NCBI RefSeq assembly: GCF_013340285.1
Contig: NZ_BLVO01000005.1
Span: 124,001 to 188,000 of the forward strand
DNA length: 64,000 nucleotides
From: Desulfovibrio subterraneus
GTDB taxonomy: Bacteria > Desulfobacterota > Desulfovibrionia > Desulfovibrionales > Desulfovibrionaceae
Direction of reading: 5' to 3'
The translations under genes and the position numbers were made by a program. Under the pieces are notes generated by a model. That model had not been told where the DNA came from, did no database searches, and worked only from the letters and a program-made list of their open reading frames with translations. Shown piece after piece: positions 55,460 through 63,638 of the stretch (within the stretch, counting starts at the first letter, position 1; each line of letters starts with the position of its first letter).

Positions 55460-56086
55460 CTAAAATTCGGGTACGGAGCAGAAGGCCATCTCTTCTTCCG
55501 TTGCCGGATGGCAAAAGCGCAGATAGGCCGCATGCAGATGCAGCATGTCGCCGTCTTCGGCATTGCCGTAGAGAAAATCGCCCACGATGGGGCAGCCCAG
55601 CCCGAACTTATGCGCGGCATGAAACCGCAGCTGGTGGGTGCGGCCGGTTATGGGGATGAATTCCACACGCGTGCGGCCCCGTCTGCGTTCCAGCACGCCC
55701 CATTCGGTGATGCCGATCTTGCCGTGGATGGGATCATATATCTGATAGGGGCGGTTGAAGATGTCCAGTCGTGTGGGCAGGGTTATTTCGCCGGAATCAC
55801 CACGCACGTCGCCTTCCAGTACGGCGATGTAGCGCTTGTCCACACGGCGTTTGGCAAACTGGATGGAAAGCTCGCGCTGCGCGAAGGCCGAAATGCCGAA
55901 TACCAGCAGGCCGGCTGTGGCCTGATCGAGCCGGTGCACAACGGGAATCTCGACACTCTCGGGAAACAGCGCACGCACGCGGTTCATGGCGCAATCCTGC
56001 TTGTGCGGTCCCACGCCGGGGACGGAAAGCAGGCCGCCGGGCTTGTTGACCACTACGATATGTTCGTCGCTGTACAGTATTTCCAC
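55460..56086 (-). CDS. RluA-family pseudouridine synthase
   Basis: The 208-residue protein is a catalytic-domain-only RluA-type synthase with HRLDQATAG (catalytic D54), the VNKPGGLLSVPG motif and FIPITGRTHQLRFHAA. It begins with GTG at 56086 after AAGGAC. The gene directly upstream encodes a domain that is fused to such synthases in other bacteria. The RNA target (23S rRNA or tRNA) is unknown. Confidence 0.9.
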   Translation of the reverse strand: MEILYSDEHIVVVNKPGGLLSVPGVGPHKQDCAMNRVRALFPESVEIPVVHRLDQATAGLLVFGISAFAQRELSIQFAKRRVDKRYIAVLEGDVRGDSGEITLPTRLDIFNRPYQIYDPIHGKIGITEWGVLERRRGRTRVEFIPITGRTHQLRFHAAHKFGLGCPIVGDFLYGNAEDGDMLHLHAAYLRFCHPATEEEMAFCSVPEF

Positions 56087-56134
56087 AGGGTGTCCTTTGC
56101 ATTCGGGTGCTGTTTCAGGGCAGGGAAGCGGGGT

Positions 56135-57100
56135 TTATCCGGTTACCGCCCGTTCTTCAAGCCCGCAGAGCATATAGCCGAGAATGGGGTAGCACTTGTC
56201 CTGACAGGATGGGTAGAACTCCCCGTGTTGGCGTGCGCCCGAGCGGCTTTCACGCCCCCAGTAGAATTCGGCCAGCCCCAGCGGAGTCATGTTGTGCAGA
56301 ATGGCATATTGCAGCAGCTTGGGGGCGCAGCAGTCGCCCGTGCCGGTGGGAACACCGCGCCCTGCGGGGAAAATCTCGAACAGCGAGGCCGCCCTGTCCG
56401 CCCTGTTGCCGAAGCTGTGCACGCGGTACAATTCGTGGATGGCCCGCATGGAACGCTGCGAAAGGCCCTTGCGCTCGTCAACGAGGGCGGCGCGTTCACG
56501 CATGAGCAGGTCGATCCGTGTCGGGGCAGGGGCTTCGTCAACAGACATGGGGCCAGTGCCTGCCGTGACTACAGGGGCTGTAGTGTCGGGGATGCCTTGT
56601 GGTGCCTGCTCAGCCGCGTCGCGCTCATCGGCAATGGCCGCATCCAGTTCCCGTATGCGTCTGCCCAGCGCGTTGATGACGGGGTCATCCTTGGCAACCT
56701 GCGCGTCAAAGGCCGCAATATCTATGAGCGGCGGAACCCAGCCAGCCACATGCCACACCCGGTTGTACTGGGCGGAAAAAGCGCGCAGCGTGCCATAGCC
56801 ACCGTCCTGTGTGCGGACAACCAGCACGCCGAACATCTGGCCCCGTGCCACGCCGTGCAGATAGTCCAGCGAGAAATGCGGATCGGCGGCATCGTCCGGT
56901 GCCTGCATGTCTATGCGCCCATGCTGCTCAAGAAGGCGCATGAGCGATGCGCATTCGGCACGCGCCACGCCTGCGGGCAGGGTATGTTCCCTTCCGCAAC
57001 GCGGGCACAGGCCGCGCGTGGTGACAGCGGCATCATACAGCGGGTGCGATGCATCCGGTGCGGCGCCGTGCGGCAGGTCTATGGTTAGCGGGAAAAGCAT
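56135..57100 (-). CDS. Stand-alone RluA-associated N-terminal-type domain protein
   Basis: I recognise this 321-residue protein as resembling the long N-terminal region found fused to RluA-type synthases in gammaproteobacteria. Shared marks are GTGDCCAPKLLQYAILHNMTPLGLAEFYWG and a Cys pair in FYPSCQDKCYPILGYMLCGL. There is also an N-terminal Cys pair (CPRCG) and a central helical segment with RIDLLMRERAALVDERKGLS. Its function is unknown. It lies 48 nt before the RluA gene, so it probably works with it. Confidence 0.65.
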   Translation of the reverse strand: MLFPLTIDLPHGAAPDASHPLYDAAVTTRGLCPRCGREHTLPAGVARAECASLMRLLEQHGRIDMQAPDDAADPHFSLDYLHGVARGQMFGVLVVRTQDGGYGTLRAFSAQYNRVWHVAGWVPPLIDIAAFDAQVAKDDPVINALGRRIRELDAAIADERDAAEQAPQGIPDTTAPVVTAGTGPMSVDEAPAPTRIDLLMRERAALVDERKGLSQRSMRAIHELYRVHSFGNRADRAASLFEIFPAGRGVPTGTGDCCAPKLLQYAILHNMTPLGLAEFYWGRESRSGARQHGEFYPSCQDKCYPILGYMLCGLEERAVTG

Positions 57101-57127
57101 ATGCGGGTTTTCCGTGCGGCAGAGCGG

Positions 57128-57733
57128 TTAGCGCAGAATGCGTCCTGCCTGCTGCAGGCGGGCGGCCTTCCATACGAAATTGGCCACATCCTTGTTCACG
57201 TTGCTCTCGAACCGCTTGATCTGATTCACCACATCCTTGTCGAGCTGGTCCGATTCCGTACCGACGTACACTTCGCCCCAGAGGCGCTGGATGACAAAGG
57301 AGCAGGCCGAGAGAATGGCCACAAGTCCGCATGCCTCGTCGGTGAGTTCGGACGAATCCTTGCCCTGCAGAAAGCCTGCATGCAGCGAGTTGATCTCGCC
57401 GCCGCGCACGTTCAGGTAGTGTTCAAGCTGCGCCCCTGTGGTGGGTACATCCAGCCTCGTGAGGCGGAAGGGGGATTTCTTCTTGGTGTGCTCGCCAAGG
57501 CGATGCCAGAACGCGGTGAAGGCTCCGTAAAATGTCTGCGATGCAGCCTTATCCGCAAAGGCGGGCTGTTCTTCCCAGAAGATGGTGAAGAGGGCTACCG
57601 GATTGATTTCCGCAGGGGCAACCGTTTCACCCATCAGAAAAGCTCTTATGGCGGCGAAATCATAGGTGCAGGGGTACAGAGCAAGCTGGTTTTCTACCTG
57701 CTCACGTATGGCAGTATCGGAAAGAGTGGTCAC
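57128..57733 (-). CDS. Hypothetical protein
   Basis: The 201-residue protein is soluble and helical (e.g. PVALFTIFWEEQPAFAD, QTFYGAFTAFWHRLGEHTKK) with no recognised motif or signal. It begins the operon that continues with the RluA-associated protein and RluA (27 and 48 nt spacers). That link suggests RNA metabolism, but no function is assigned. Confidence 0.65.
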   Translation of the reverse strand: MTTLSDTAIREQVENQLALYPCTYDFAAIRAFLMGETVAPAEINPVALFTIFWEEQPAFADKAASQTFYGAFTAFWHRLGEHTKKKSPFRLTRLDVPTTGAQLEHYLNVRGGEINSLHAGFLQGKDSSELTDEACGLVAILSACSFVIQRLWGEVYVGTESDQLDKDVVNQIKRFESNVNKDVANFVWKAARLQQAGRILR

Positions 57734-57899
57734 TGGCAGCCTCCGTGCAGTTTCAGAAAAGAGTCCGGCGCCGGCGGAAAAAGTAAATCCCGCATGCGCC
57801 GGGTATCAGTAGCTCAGAGTGCCGCATATGTGAAGAGCCGCATGCAGAGGGGCAACGTCCCTCTTGCCGGGACGGGGTTCATGCAGTAACTCGCACGCC

Positions 57900-58799
57900 A
57901 TGATACTCCGTAAGGATTCTTCCGCGCCGTGCCCGACAGGCTCAGAGTCTGCATCTCGGCGTGGTGAACAGGCCTTTCCTTGTCCGGCACTGCGTCCTTT
58001 TGTGGACAGATACTGGACATGGGAAGCTGGTTCCAGCCAATCTACCCTGCAGCCACGATTCTTTCCCGGAACCGGGATGGAATTGATTTTTCATTACGGC
58101 CCACCATTCAATTACCGGCTTGGAGCGGGAGAGTTACGACAAGCCGCTCCGGCACATGTTATGTGCCTCAGAGAAACATCGGCGGAACTGTTTCCGGCAG
58201 AGCATACGGGATTTCTGTCTGTGCGGTTGCGTTCGGGCGCGTTTAACCGCTTTTGTCCGACACCGGCCGGACATCTGACAGACGGGTTTACAGATGCCCG
58301 AGATCTGTTTGGCGTAGCTTTGGGTGACATGGAATTGCGCATTGCCGAGGCTGGAGACTTTTTTTCCAGAGTTGCGTTGGTGGAGGCATTTCTGCTGGAA
58401 TGCTTCACGGCCAGGGCCGGTGAGTGGGATGAGCGAATTTTTGCTGCTGCCCAGCAACTATATTATGGATATGCCGAGGGGATCGTAGATTCCGCGCTGG
58501 CTCTTGCCGGAGTAGGGATACGCCAGTTCCAGCGGAGATTTCAGGAAGATATGGGGATGGGACCCAGGCAATTCATCAAGATATCGCGTTTTCACCATGC
58601 GGTGCGCTCTTTGTTGCTGAATGAAGCGGAGTCTCTTCTTGAAGTCGCCCTGCAGCACGGATATTATGATCAGTCGCATTGCATCCGCGATTTCAGGATG
58701 TTCGCTTCAATGCGGCCATCAGAATTTTTGCCAGTTACGCCTCGCATGACGCATTTTTACAATACGAGTCGGCCGGCGGGGTTTAGAGACGCTCCATGA
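57900..58799 (+). CDS. AraC-family transcriptional regulator
   Basis: This ~299-residue protein has a C-terminal AraC DNA-binding domain: two helix-turn-helix units in SALALAGVGIRQFQRRFQED and SLLEVALQHGYYDQSHCIRDF. The N-terminal half (CPALRPFVDRYWTWEAG, FFPGTGMELIFHYGPPF) is the DUF6597-type sensory domain. The start is not well defined because no ribosome site is clear at 57900. It is followed 28 nt later by the monooxygenase gene, its likely target. Confidence 0.85.
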   Translation: MILRKDSSAPCPTGSESASRRGEQAFPCPALRPFVDRYWTWEAGSSQSTLQPRFFPGTGMELIFHYGPPFNYRLGAGELRQAAPAHVMCLRETSAELFPAEHTGFLSVRLRSGAFNRFCPTPAGHLTDGFTDARDLFGVALGDMELRIAEAGDFFSRVALVEAFLLECFTARAGEWDERIFAAAQQLYYGYAEGIVDSALALAGVGIRQFQRRFQEDMGMGPRQFIKISRFHHAVRSLLLNEAESLLEVALQHGYYDQSHCIRDFRMFASMRPSEFLPVTPRMTHFYNTSRPAGFRDAP

Positions 58800-58827
58800 T
58801 AAACAATAACTTTCATGGAGGTAGCGA

Positions 58828-59133
58828 ATGATAATTCTCATAGCGACGTTTCAAGCAATACATGGCAAGAGTTATGAACTAGAAGCAGCCTTTCGCGGAA
58901 TGATGGGGCCGACTACAGCTGAACAGGGTGCGTTGGAATACCGCCTGCATCGTTCTCTGGAACGTAATGATACGTTTTTCTTTTACGAGAAATATGCTGA
59001 CAAGGCTGCTATGGATTTGCATCTGGCGTCTTCACACTTTGCTGTCCTGATGGAAAAAGTGCAGCCGATGCTGGCGGGAGCACCGCAGGTGGATACGCTT
59101 GAGTTTCTGGAGGGGATTCCGGAAAGAGGATAA
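58828..59133 (+). CDS. Antibiotic-biosynthesis-monooxygenase (ABM/YgiN-like) protein
   Basis: The 101-residue protein has the ABM dimeric alpha/beta fold. It starts MIILIATFQAIHGKSYELEA and has GALEYRLHRSLERNDTFFFYEKYADKAAM and HLASSHFA, the usual substrate-side His. Relatives act as quinol monooxygenases. GGAGG precedes the ATG. It is probably controlled by the AraC gene upstream. Confidence 0.85.
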   Translation: MIILIATFQAIHGKSYELEAAFRGMMGPTTAEQGALEYRLHRSLERNDTFFFYEKYADKAAMDLHLASSHFAVLMEKVQPMLAGAPQVDTLEFLEGIPERG

Positions 59134-59134
59134 C

Positions 59135-59162
59135 AAAAGGGGCCGCAAAAGCGGCCCTTTTT
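59135..59162 (+). terminator. Rho-independent terminator after the ABM gene
   Basis: Stem GGGCCGC / GCGGCCC with an AAAA loop, then TTTTT. It starts a few bases after the stop codon. Confidence 0.9.
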
Positions 59163-59365
59163 GTTTAATTGCGTTGTGAGCATGATTCCGGTCCGGGGAT
59201 GCGGAAGAGCACGGGGTTAAGTATTGCCATGTATCACGCTTGATAATTGAATAAGACCCTATTGTTTAATGCGGTCTTCGTTCTTGAGTTCACGGCTTGA
59301 AGGTCGTCGGAGATTAGCTTTGTGCAGCTGTGTTGCCGGGGTGGGCTTTATTGGTCTCCGGAAAA

Positions 59366-59701
59366 TCAGCCTTTCTTGACCACGGAGGTCTTCAGCATCA
59401 TTGCGCCGAAGCCGGGAATCTTGCAGGAAATGTCGTGCACGCCGTCTTCGGGTTCGACGAGCTTGATGCCCTTGACCTTGGTGCCCTTCTTGATGGCGGA
59501 GGCAGCGCCCTTGACCTTCAGATCCTGAATGATGATGACGGTGTCGCCATCCACCAGCACGTTGCCGTTGGCATCCTTGTAGACACGTTCCCCGGTTTCG
59601 CCGGGCTTCATTTCAAAACCGCATTCCGGGCAGATGATCATGTTGCCGTCGGAGTACATGTATGCGGAGTTGCACTGCGGGCAATTGGGGATGTTATCCA
59701 T
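59366..59701 (-). CDS. YjdM/PhnA-family zinc-ribbon protein
   Basis: The 111-residue protein has an N-terminal zinc ribbon ([21 protein letters not shown]) and the PhnA C-terminal domain ([29 protein letters not shown]). Despite the old name, E. coli PhnA/YjdM is not phosphonoacetate hydrolase, and its role is unknown. The start at 59701 has GGAAG; the longer frame to 59797 is not used. Confidence 0.9.
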   Translation of the reverse strand: MDNIPNCPQCNSAYMYSDGNMIICPECGFEMKPGETGERVYKDANGNVLVDGDTVIIIQDLKVKGAASAIKKGTKVKGIKLVEPEDGVHDISCKIPGFGAMMLKTSVVKKG

Positions 59702-59922
59702 GAGCTTCCAACCTGTAGTTTTGCCTCTCAGTTCCGGAGGCGTGTATCGAAAAAGGCCTGTTGGCCGCATCCTGACGCGATATTGCGATAAGGACAAGCA
59801 ATCTTCGGTTCATGCGGCCTGTCCTGCTGGCAGGGAGCCGGTTGCCGTCTGCGCACGCGGTGGCAGGGGCCGGATGCTGACGGCACGGCAGGTTTCTGCA
59901 ATTCCTGACCGCCCGGCAGCGG

Positions 59923-59957
59923 ATAAAAGTAAAGGGCCGCATCTTGCGATGCGGCCC
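59923..59957 (-). terminator. Terminator of the tRNA pair
   Basis: A 9-bp stem GGGCCGCAT / ATGCGGCCC with a 6-nt loop. On the minus strand it is followed by TTTACTTTTA. It lies 12 nt after tRNA-Asp. Confidence 0.8.
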
Positions 59958-59968
59958 CTTGACTACCG

Positions 59969-60045
<77 letters not shown>

Positions 60046-60050
60046 GTTTG

Positions 60051-60126
60051 TGGTGGACGGTGCAGGGCTTGAACCTGTGACCCCCGCCGTGTGAAGGCGA
60101 TGCTCTACCAGCTGAGCTAACCGTCC
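60051..60126 (-). tRNA. tRNA-Val (CAC anticodon)
   Basis: 76 nt on the minus strand, with acceptor GGACGGT paired to ACCGTCC-type sequence and an encoded CCA end. The anticodon loop TTCACAC gives CAC (Val). It is 5 nt upstream of tRNA-Asp and surely co-transcribed. Confidence 0.93.
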
Positions 60127-60203
60127 GTGAAGGAGCACTGTTTATATGGAGTCCGTTCCGCTGTCAACAGGATTGCGACACCTTTGTGACGGTTTCTGAA
60201 AAA

Positions 60204-60905
60204 TTATTCTATGCTGATGTCAGCGGTGCGCGTCAGCACTGTTCTCTGGGCTGTTGCCGGGCCTGTGTGCAGCAGCCACACTGCGGCCTGTTCTATGTAG
60301 AGCGAAGAGGCGGAAAGGCCGTCCACCGGCAATATGACCTGCAATCCACGCTGGGCCGCACCCGTGGCCGTGTGCAATACCGCCCCGTGGGCTGCGGTGC
60401 CGGTGATGATGACGGCGTTAACCCGCAGGTCTTCAAGAATGGTCTGCAAGGGAGTGTTCAGAAACTTGTCCACGCTTGCCTGCACGATGGGGTCGCCATT
60501 TTCCGGAGTAACGGGCGGCAGGATGGTTTCGCGCGTGCCTTTGGTGGTGAGGCTGTAGACAACGGGCATTCCGGCCTTGCGGGCCTTGTCCATCAAGGCG
60601 GCTATGCGCGGCACGGTTTCAAGACAGCGTGGCCGGCGGTCTGCGTTGCAGGTGCGCTCTTCAATATCCAGTATGAGCAGAGCTGTTGTGGTGTGGTCCA
60701 CAGACACGGACTGCAAGGGGGGAGGTGCGGGTGCCTCGGCACCTGACCATACTTCGGATATGTCTTTGTATTCGGCGGCGCGCACGGGCAGGGCGGCCAG
60801 CAGTACAAAGGCCATGCCCAGCATGGCAAGCTGCAGCAGGTGCCGCGTGAAAGATGACGAAAGGGCAACGGTGTGCGCTTTGGCAGTGTGGTTGAATCTG
60901 GACAT
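60204..60905 (-). CDS. Exported isochorismatase-like protein lacking the catalytic Cys
   Basis: The 233-residue protein has a signal peptide (core LLQLAMLGMAFVLLAALPV, cut near RAA) and an isochorismatase/cysteine-hydrolase domain. Of the usual D-K-C triad, D80 (LILDIEERT) and K147 (ASVDKFLNTPL) are present, but the Cys position in GTAAHGAVLHTA is Ala175. The usual hydrolase reaction is therefore unlikely. A periplasmic location is also unusual. Function unknown. Confidence 0.75.
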   Translation of the reverse strand: MSRFNHTAKAHTVALSSSFTRHLLQLAMLGMAFVLLAALPVRAAEYKDISEVWSGAEAPAPPPLQSVSVDHTTTALLILDIEERTCNADRRPRCLETVPRIAALMDKARKAGMPVVYSLTTKGTRETILPPVTPENGDPIVQASVDKFLNTPLQTILEDLRVNAVIITGTAAHGAVLHTATGAAQRGLQVILPVDGLSASSLYIEQAAVWLLHTGPATAQRTVLTRTADISIE

Positions 60906-61231
60906 GGCATACTCTCATGGCACTTGGCGGGCCGGTTGGGGGTTGCCGATAGAGGGGCATGGGGCCGACAGGGATATCTATTGAGGAGACCGGATATGGG
61001 AACTCCAGTATTCAGCATTGCCTTATGGTGGAAAGGTGTCAATGAAATCCTTTGGCGAGGCTTCCGTCTGGAAATCGGCGGTTCCGGTTTGGAAACCGTC
61101 AGGCAACCGTGAGGCAGCAGGCAAGGACTGGCCAGATGCCGGTCAAATCTCTGCCAGATACTGTTCAGATACCGGCTGGCTCCACAGTTCAGACAGCGGG
61201 AATGCAGGGGGCCAGTTACAATACAAGAAAA
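60906..61231. other. Intergenic region, no gene recognised
   Basis: About 330 bp upstream of the isochorismatase-like gene up to a bidirectional terminator. Short plus-strand frames occur, but none has a family match or a full set of start signals. Confidence 0.4.
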
Positions 61232-61262
61232 GGGCCGCCCTGGTAAAGGCGGCCCGTTTTTT
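61232..61262. terminator. Bidirectional terminator
   Basis: Perfect 8-bp stem GGGCCGCC / GGCGGCCC with an 8-nt loop; TTTTTT follows on the plus strand and CTTTTCTTG on the minus. It probably ends the flavodoxin transcript, ~150 nt after its stop. Confidence 0.85.
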
Positions 61263-61404
61263 GCCGGATGGCATCTATATATGGATGCAGTGTGTGCTTG
61301 AAGCGCGTGTCAGCATATTCATGTTGATGCACTATTGCCAGCTGGTGATGTCCGTGGAGATAGTCGTGGCGAGATCCGCCACTTCCCCCGCATCGGCACC
61401 GTGC

Positions 61405-61927
<523 letters not shown>

Positions 61928-62004
61928 GACCTATTTTGCGATGCGGAGAAAAATTTGGTTGCGCCTCGGCAGCGGGCCGTATGATTCTTATAGGAAGCAA
62001 TGGA

Positions 62005-62042
62005 AACAGCCCTGTCACTCAGGTGGCAGGGCTGTGATGGTT
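62005..62042 (+). repeat. Hairpin repeat, copy A (38 bp)
   Basis: Forms a 12-bp stem CAGCCCTGTCAC / GTGGCAGGGCTG with loop TCAG and one G-U pair. A second copy lies at 62197-62234 with three base changes. Confidence 0.8.
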
Positions 62043-62196
62043 GATGACAAAACTTCGTTTTCAGTAAACCCACATTCCCGTTAAGCCGGGACTGAAGTTC
62101 AAAAACGGATTTGCATCGCTTATACGAGGTGCAGGAACGTTAGGTTCCTGCCCGGCGGAGCCAAATTATACCAGAAATGACTTTGTCAGTAGTCTG
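62043..62196. other. Spacer between the hairpin repeats, with another hairpin
   Basis: No gene. It contains a perfect hairpin GCAGGAAC / GTTCCTGC (about 62130-62150). With the two flanking repeats this makes a ~230-bp structured non-coding segment between flavodoxin and FmdE. Confidence 0.5.
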
Positions 62197-62234
62197 AACA
62201 GCTCTGTCACTCAGGTGGTAGGGCTGCGATGGTT
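62197..62234 (+). repeat. Hairpin repeat, copy B (38 bp)
   Basis: Same structure as copy A: CAGCTCTGTCAC / GTGGTAGGGCTG with loop TCAG. The stem changes turn G-C into G-U pairs when read as plus-strand RNA, so folding is kept. Confidence 0.8.
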
Positions 62235-62260
62235 CAGAATGGGCACCTGACGGCAGCTAA

Positions 62261-62869
62261 TCAGCGCTTCTGCTCCATGGTTTCAAAGCAGGGTATGCAC
62301 AGGGTCTGTCCGGCAAAGCGTCTGGTGCGCGATTCCATGGTCATCTCGCCGCATTTGCCGCAGCACAGGCTGGCCAGTATGCATGCCGGACTCGGGGGCG
62401 GGGTTTCCAGCTCCTGCACATCGAAGAGGTTTTGCAGCGCTTCGCTCATGAGATAGGCCTGCTGATTGCTGCGCAGTTCTTCCGATTCTTTTTTCTCTTC
62501 CGCCGTGGCAACACCCTTGAGCACTTTGCCCATCAGTTCGCCCATGCGGGCCGTGTTTCCGCGTGCCTCGGGGCGCAGCAGGGCACGAAAGCCCTCTTGG
62601 GCAGGGCGGTTGTAAAAGGAAAATGCCATTTTGCCGTAATCGCGGTGGATGAGGTTGCCCTTGCCGTAGGTGCAGCCTAGCAGGTGCTGGATGGCGTCCA
62701 CCCCGCACATGTCCGTTTCAACCACGGCAACAAGGTCGCTGTCGCGCGCGTCCGGCCAGCGCAGGCGGGCCAGTTCTGCCGCACGGATGCCTATGCTGAG
62801 TCCCGGACAGCTGTGTCCGTGGAAGTCGATAACCTTCCGGATGCGTTCTTCACTAAAGGTGGCGGGCAT
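62261..62869 (-). CDS. FmdE-family protein
   Basis: The 202-residue protein has the FmdE core: VIDFHGHSCPGLSIG, ETDMCGVDAIQHLLGCTYGKGN and YGKMAFSFYN, with Cys and His that can bind metal. A C-terminal zinc-ribbon-like pair (CCGKCGEM ... CIPCFE) follows. The namesake is a subunit linked to formylmethanofuran dehydrogenase, but stand-alone members are common in anaerobes and their role is not settled. The start at 62869 has GGAGGA and overlaps the ABC ATPase gene by 17 bp. Confidence 0.88.
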   Translation of the reverse strand: MPATFSEERIRKVIDFHGHSCPGLSIGIRAAELARLRWPDARDSDLVAVVETDMCGVDAIQHLLGCTYGKGNLIHRDYGKMAFSFYNRPAQEGFRALLRPEARGNTARMGELMGKVLKGVATAEEKKESEELRSNQQAYLMSEALQNLFDVQELETPPPSPACILASLCCGKCGEMTMESRTRRFAGQTLCIPCFETMEQKR

Positions 62870-63638
62870 GGGCAGGTTCCTCCATGTGCATGGGCACCAC
62901 AAACGGGTAGCCGTTGAGTTGATGAATTTCCACGGGCAGGCCGTATACCTCTTCCACAAGGCTGCCGCATAGCTCGGTGGTATTTCCGGCTGCGAACACC
63001 TTGCCGTCTTTCAGAAAAAGGTATTTGTGGGCGAACCGCAGGGCCGTGTTGAGATCGTGCATGGTCATCACGGCGGCAAGGCCATGGCTGTCCACGATAT
63101 GTTTGAGTAGGGTCATTATCTCCATCTGGTTCCGCATATCCAGTGCGCTGGTGGGCTCGTCGAGCAGCAGAAGGCGCGGCTCCTGTACCAGCGCACGGGC
63201 AATGGCCACCTTTTGCAGCTCGCCACCGCTCAACTGGTCTATGAAGCGCAGTTCCATGTGCTTCAGGCCCAGTTGTCTGAGCACCGCATCCGTCATGCAC
63301 AGGTCTCGCTCACCTGTTCCCCATCGTATGTGCGGTTTGCGGCCCATGAGCACGGCGTCGAACACGGTGAGCCGTGAAACCTCGTTGCGCTGGGCCACGT
63401 AGCCCACTTTTTGCGCTATCTTGAGCGGGGTGCAGGCGAGCACGTTGAGATCTTCCACCTGCACGCTGCCCGCTGCGGGCCGATGAATGGCGTTGATGCA
63501 TTTGAGCAGGGTAGTCTTGCCCACGCCGTTGGGGCCGAGAATGGCCAACAGTTCGCCGCGTTTTACCTCGAATCGGACATCATCCAGCACCGGATGGCTG
63601 TTGTACTGGAACAGCAGTCCATGCACGTTGAGAATCAT
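62853..63638 (-). CDS. ABC transporter ATP-binding protein (FecE/BtuD type)
   Basis: The 261-residue ATPase has Walker A GPNGVGKTT, signature LSGGELQKVAIARAL, Walker B LLLLDEPTSALD and the switch His in AVMTMHD. It belongs to the importer class for siderophores, haem, corrinoids or similar metal compounds. It overlaps the permease stop by 4 nt and the FmdE gene by 17 nt, so all three form one operon. The substrate is unknown. Confidence 0.93.
   Translation of the reverse strand: MILNVHGLLFQYNSHPVLDDVRFEVKRGELLAILGPNGVGKTTLLKCINAIHRPAAGSVQVEDLNVLACTPLKIAQKVGYVAQRNEVSRLTVFDAVLMGRKPHIRWGTGERDLCMTDAVLRQLGLKHMELRFIDQLSGGELQKVAIARALVQEPRLLLLDEPTSALDMRNQMEIMTLLKHIVDSHGLAAVMTMHDLNTALRFAHKYLFLKDGKVFAAGNTTELCGSLVEEVYGLPVEIHQLNGYPFVVPMHMEEPAHARHL

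Noticed and set aside
62005-62234. Possible CRISPR array
   Set aside because: Only two repeats occur, they are 192 bp apart rather than regularly spaced, and no cas genes lie in the window.
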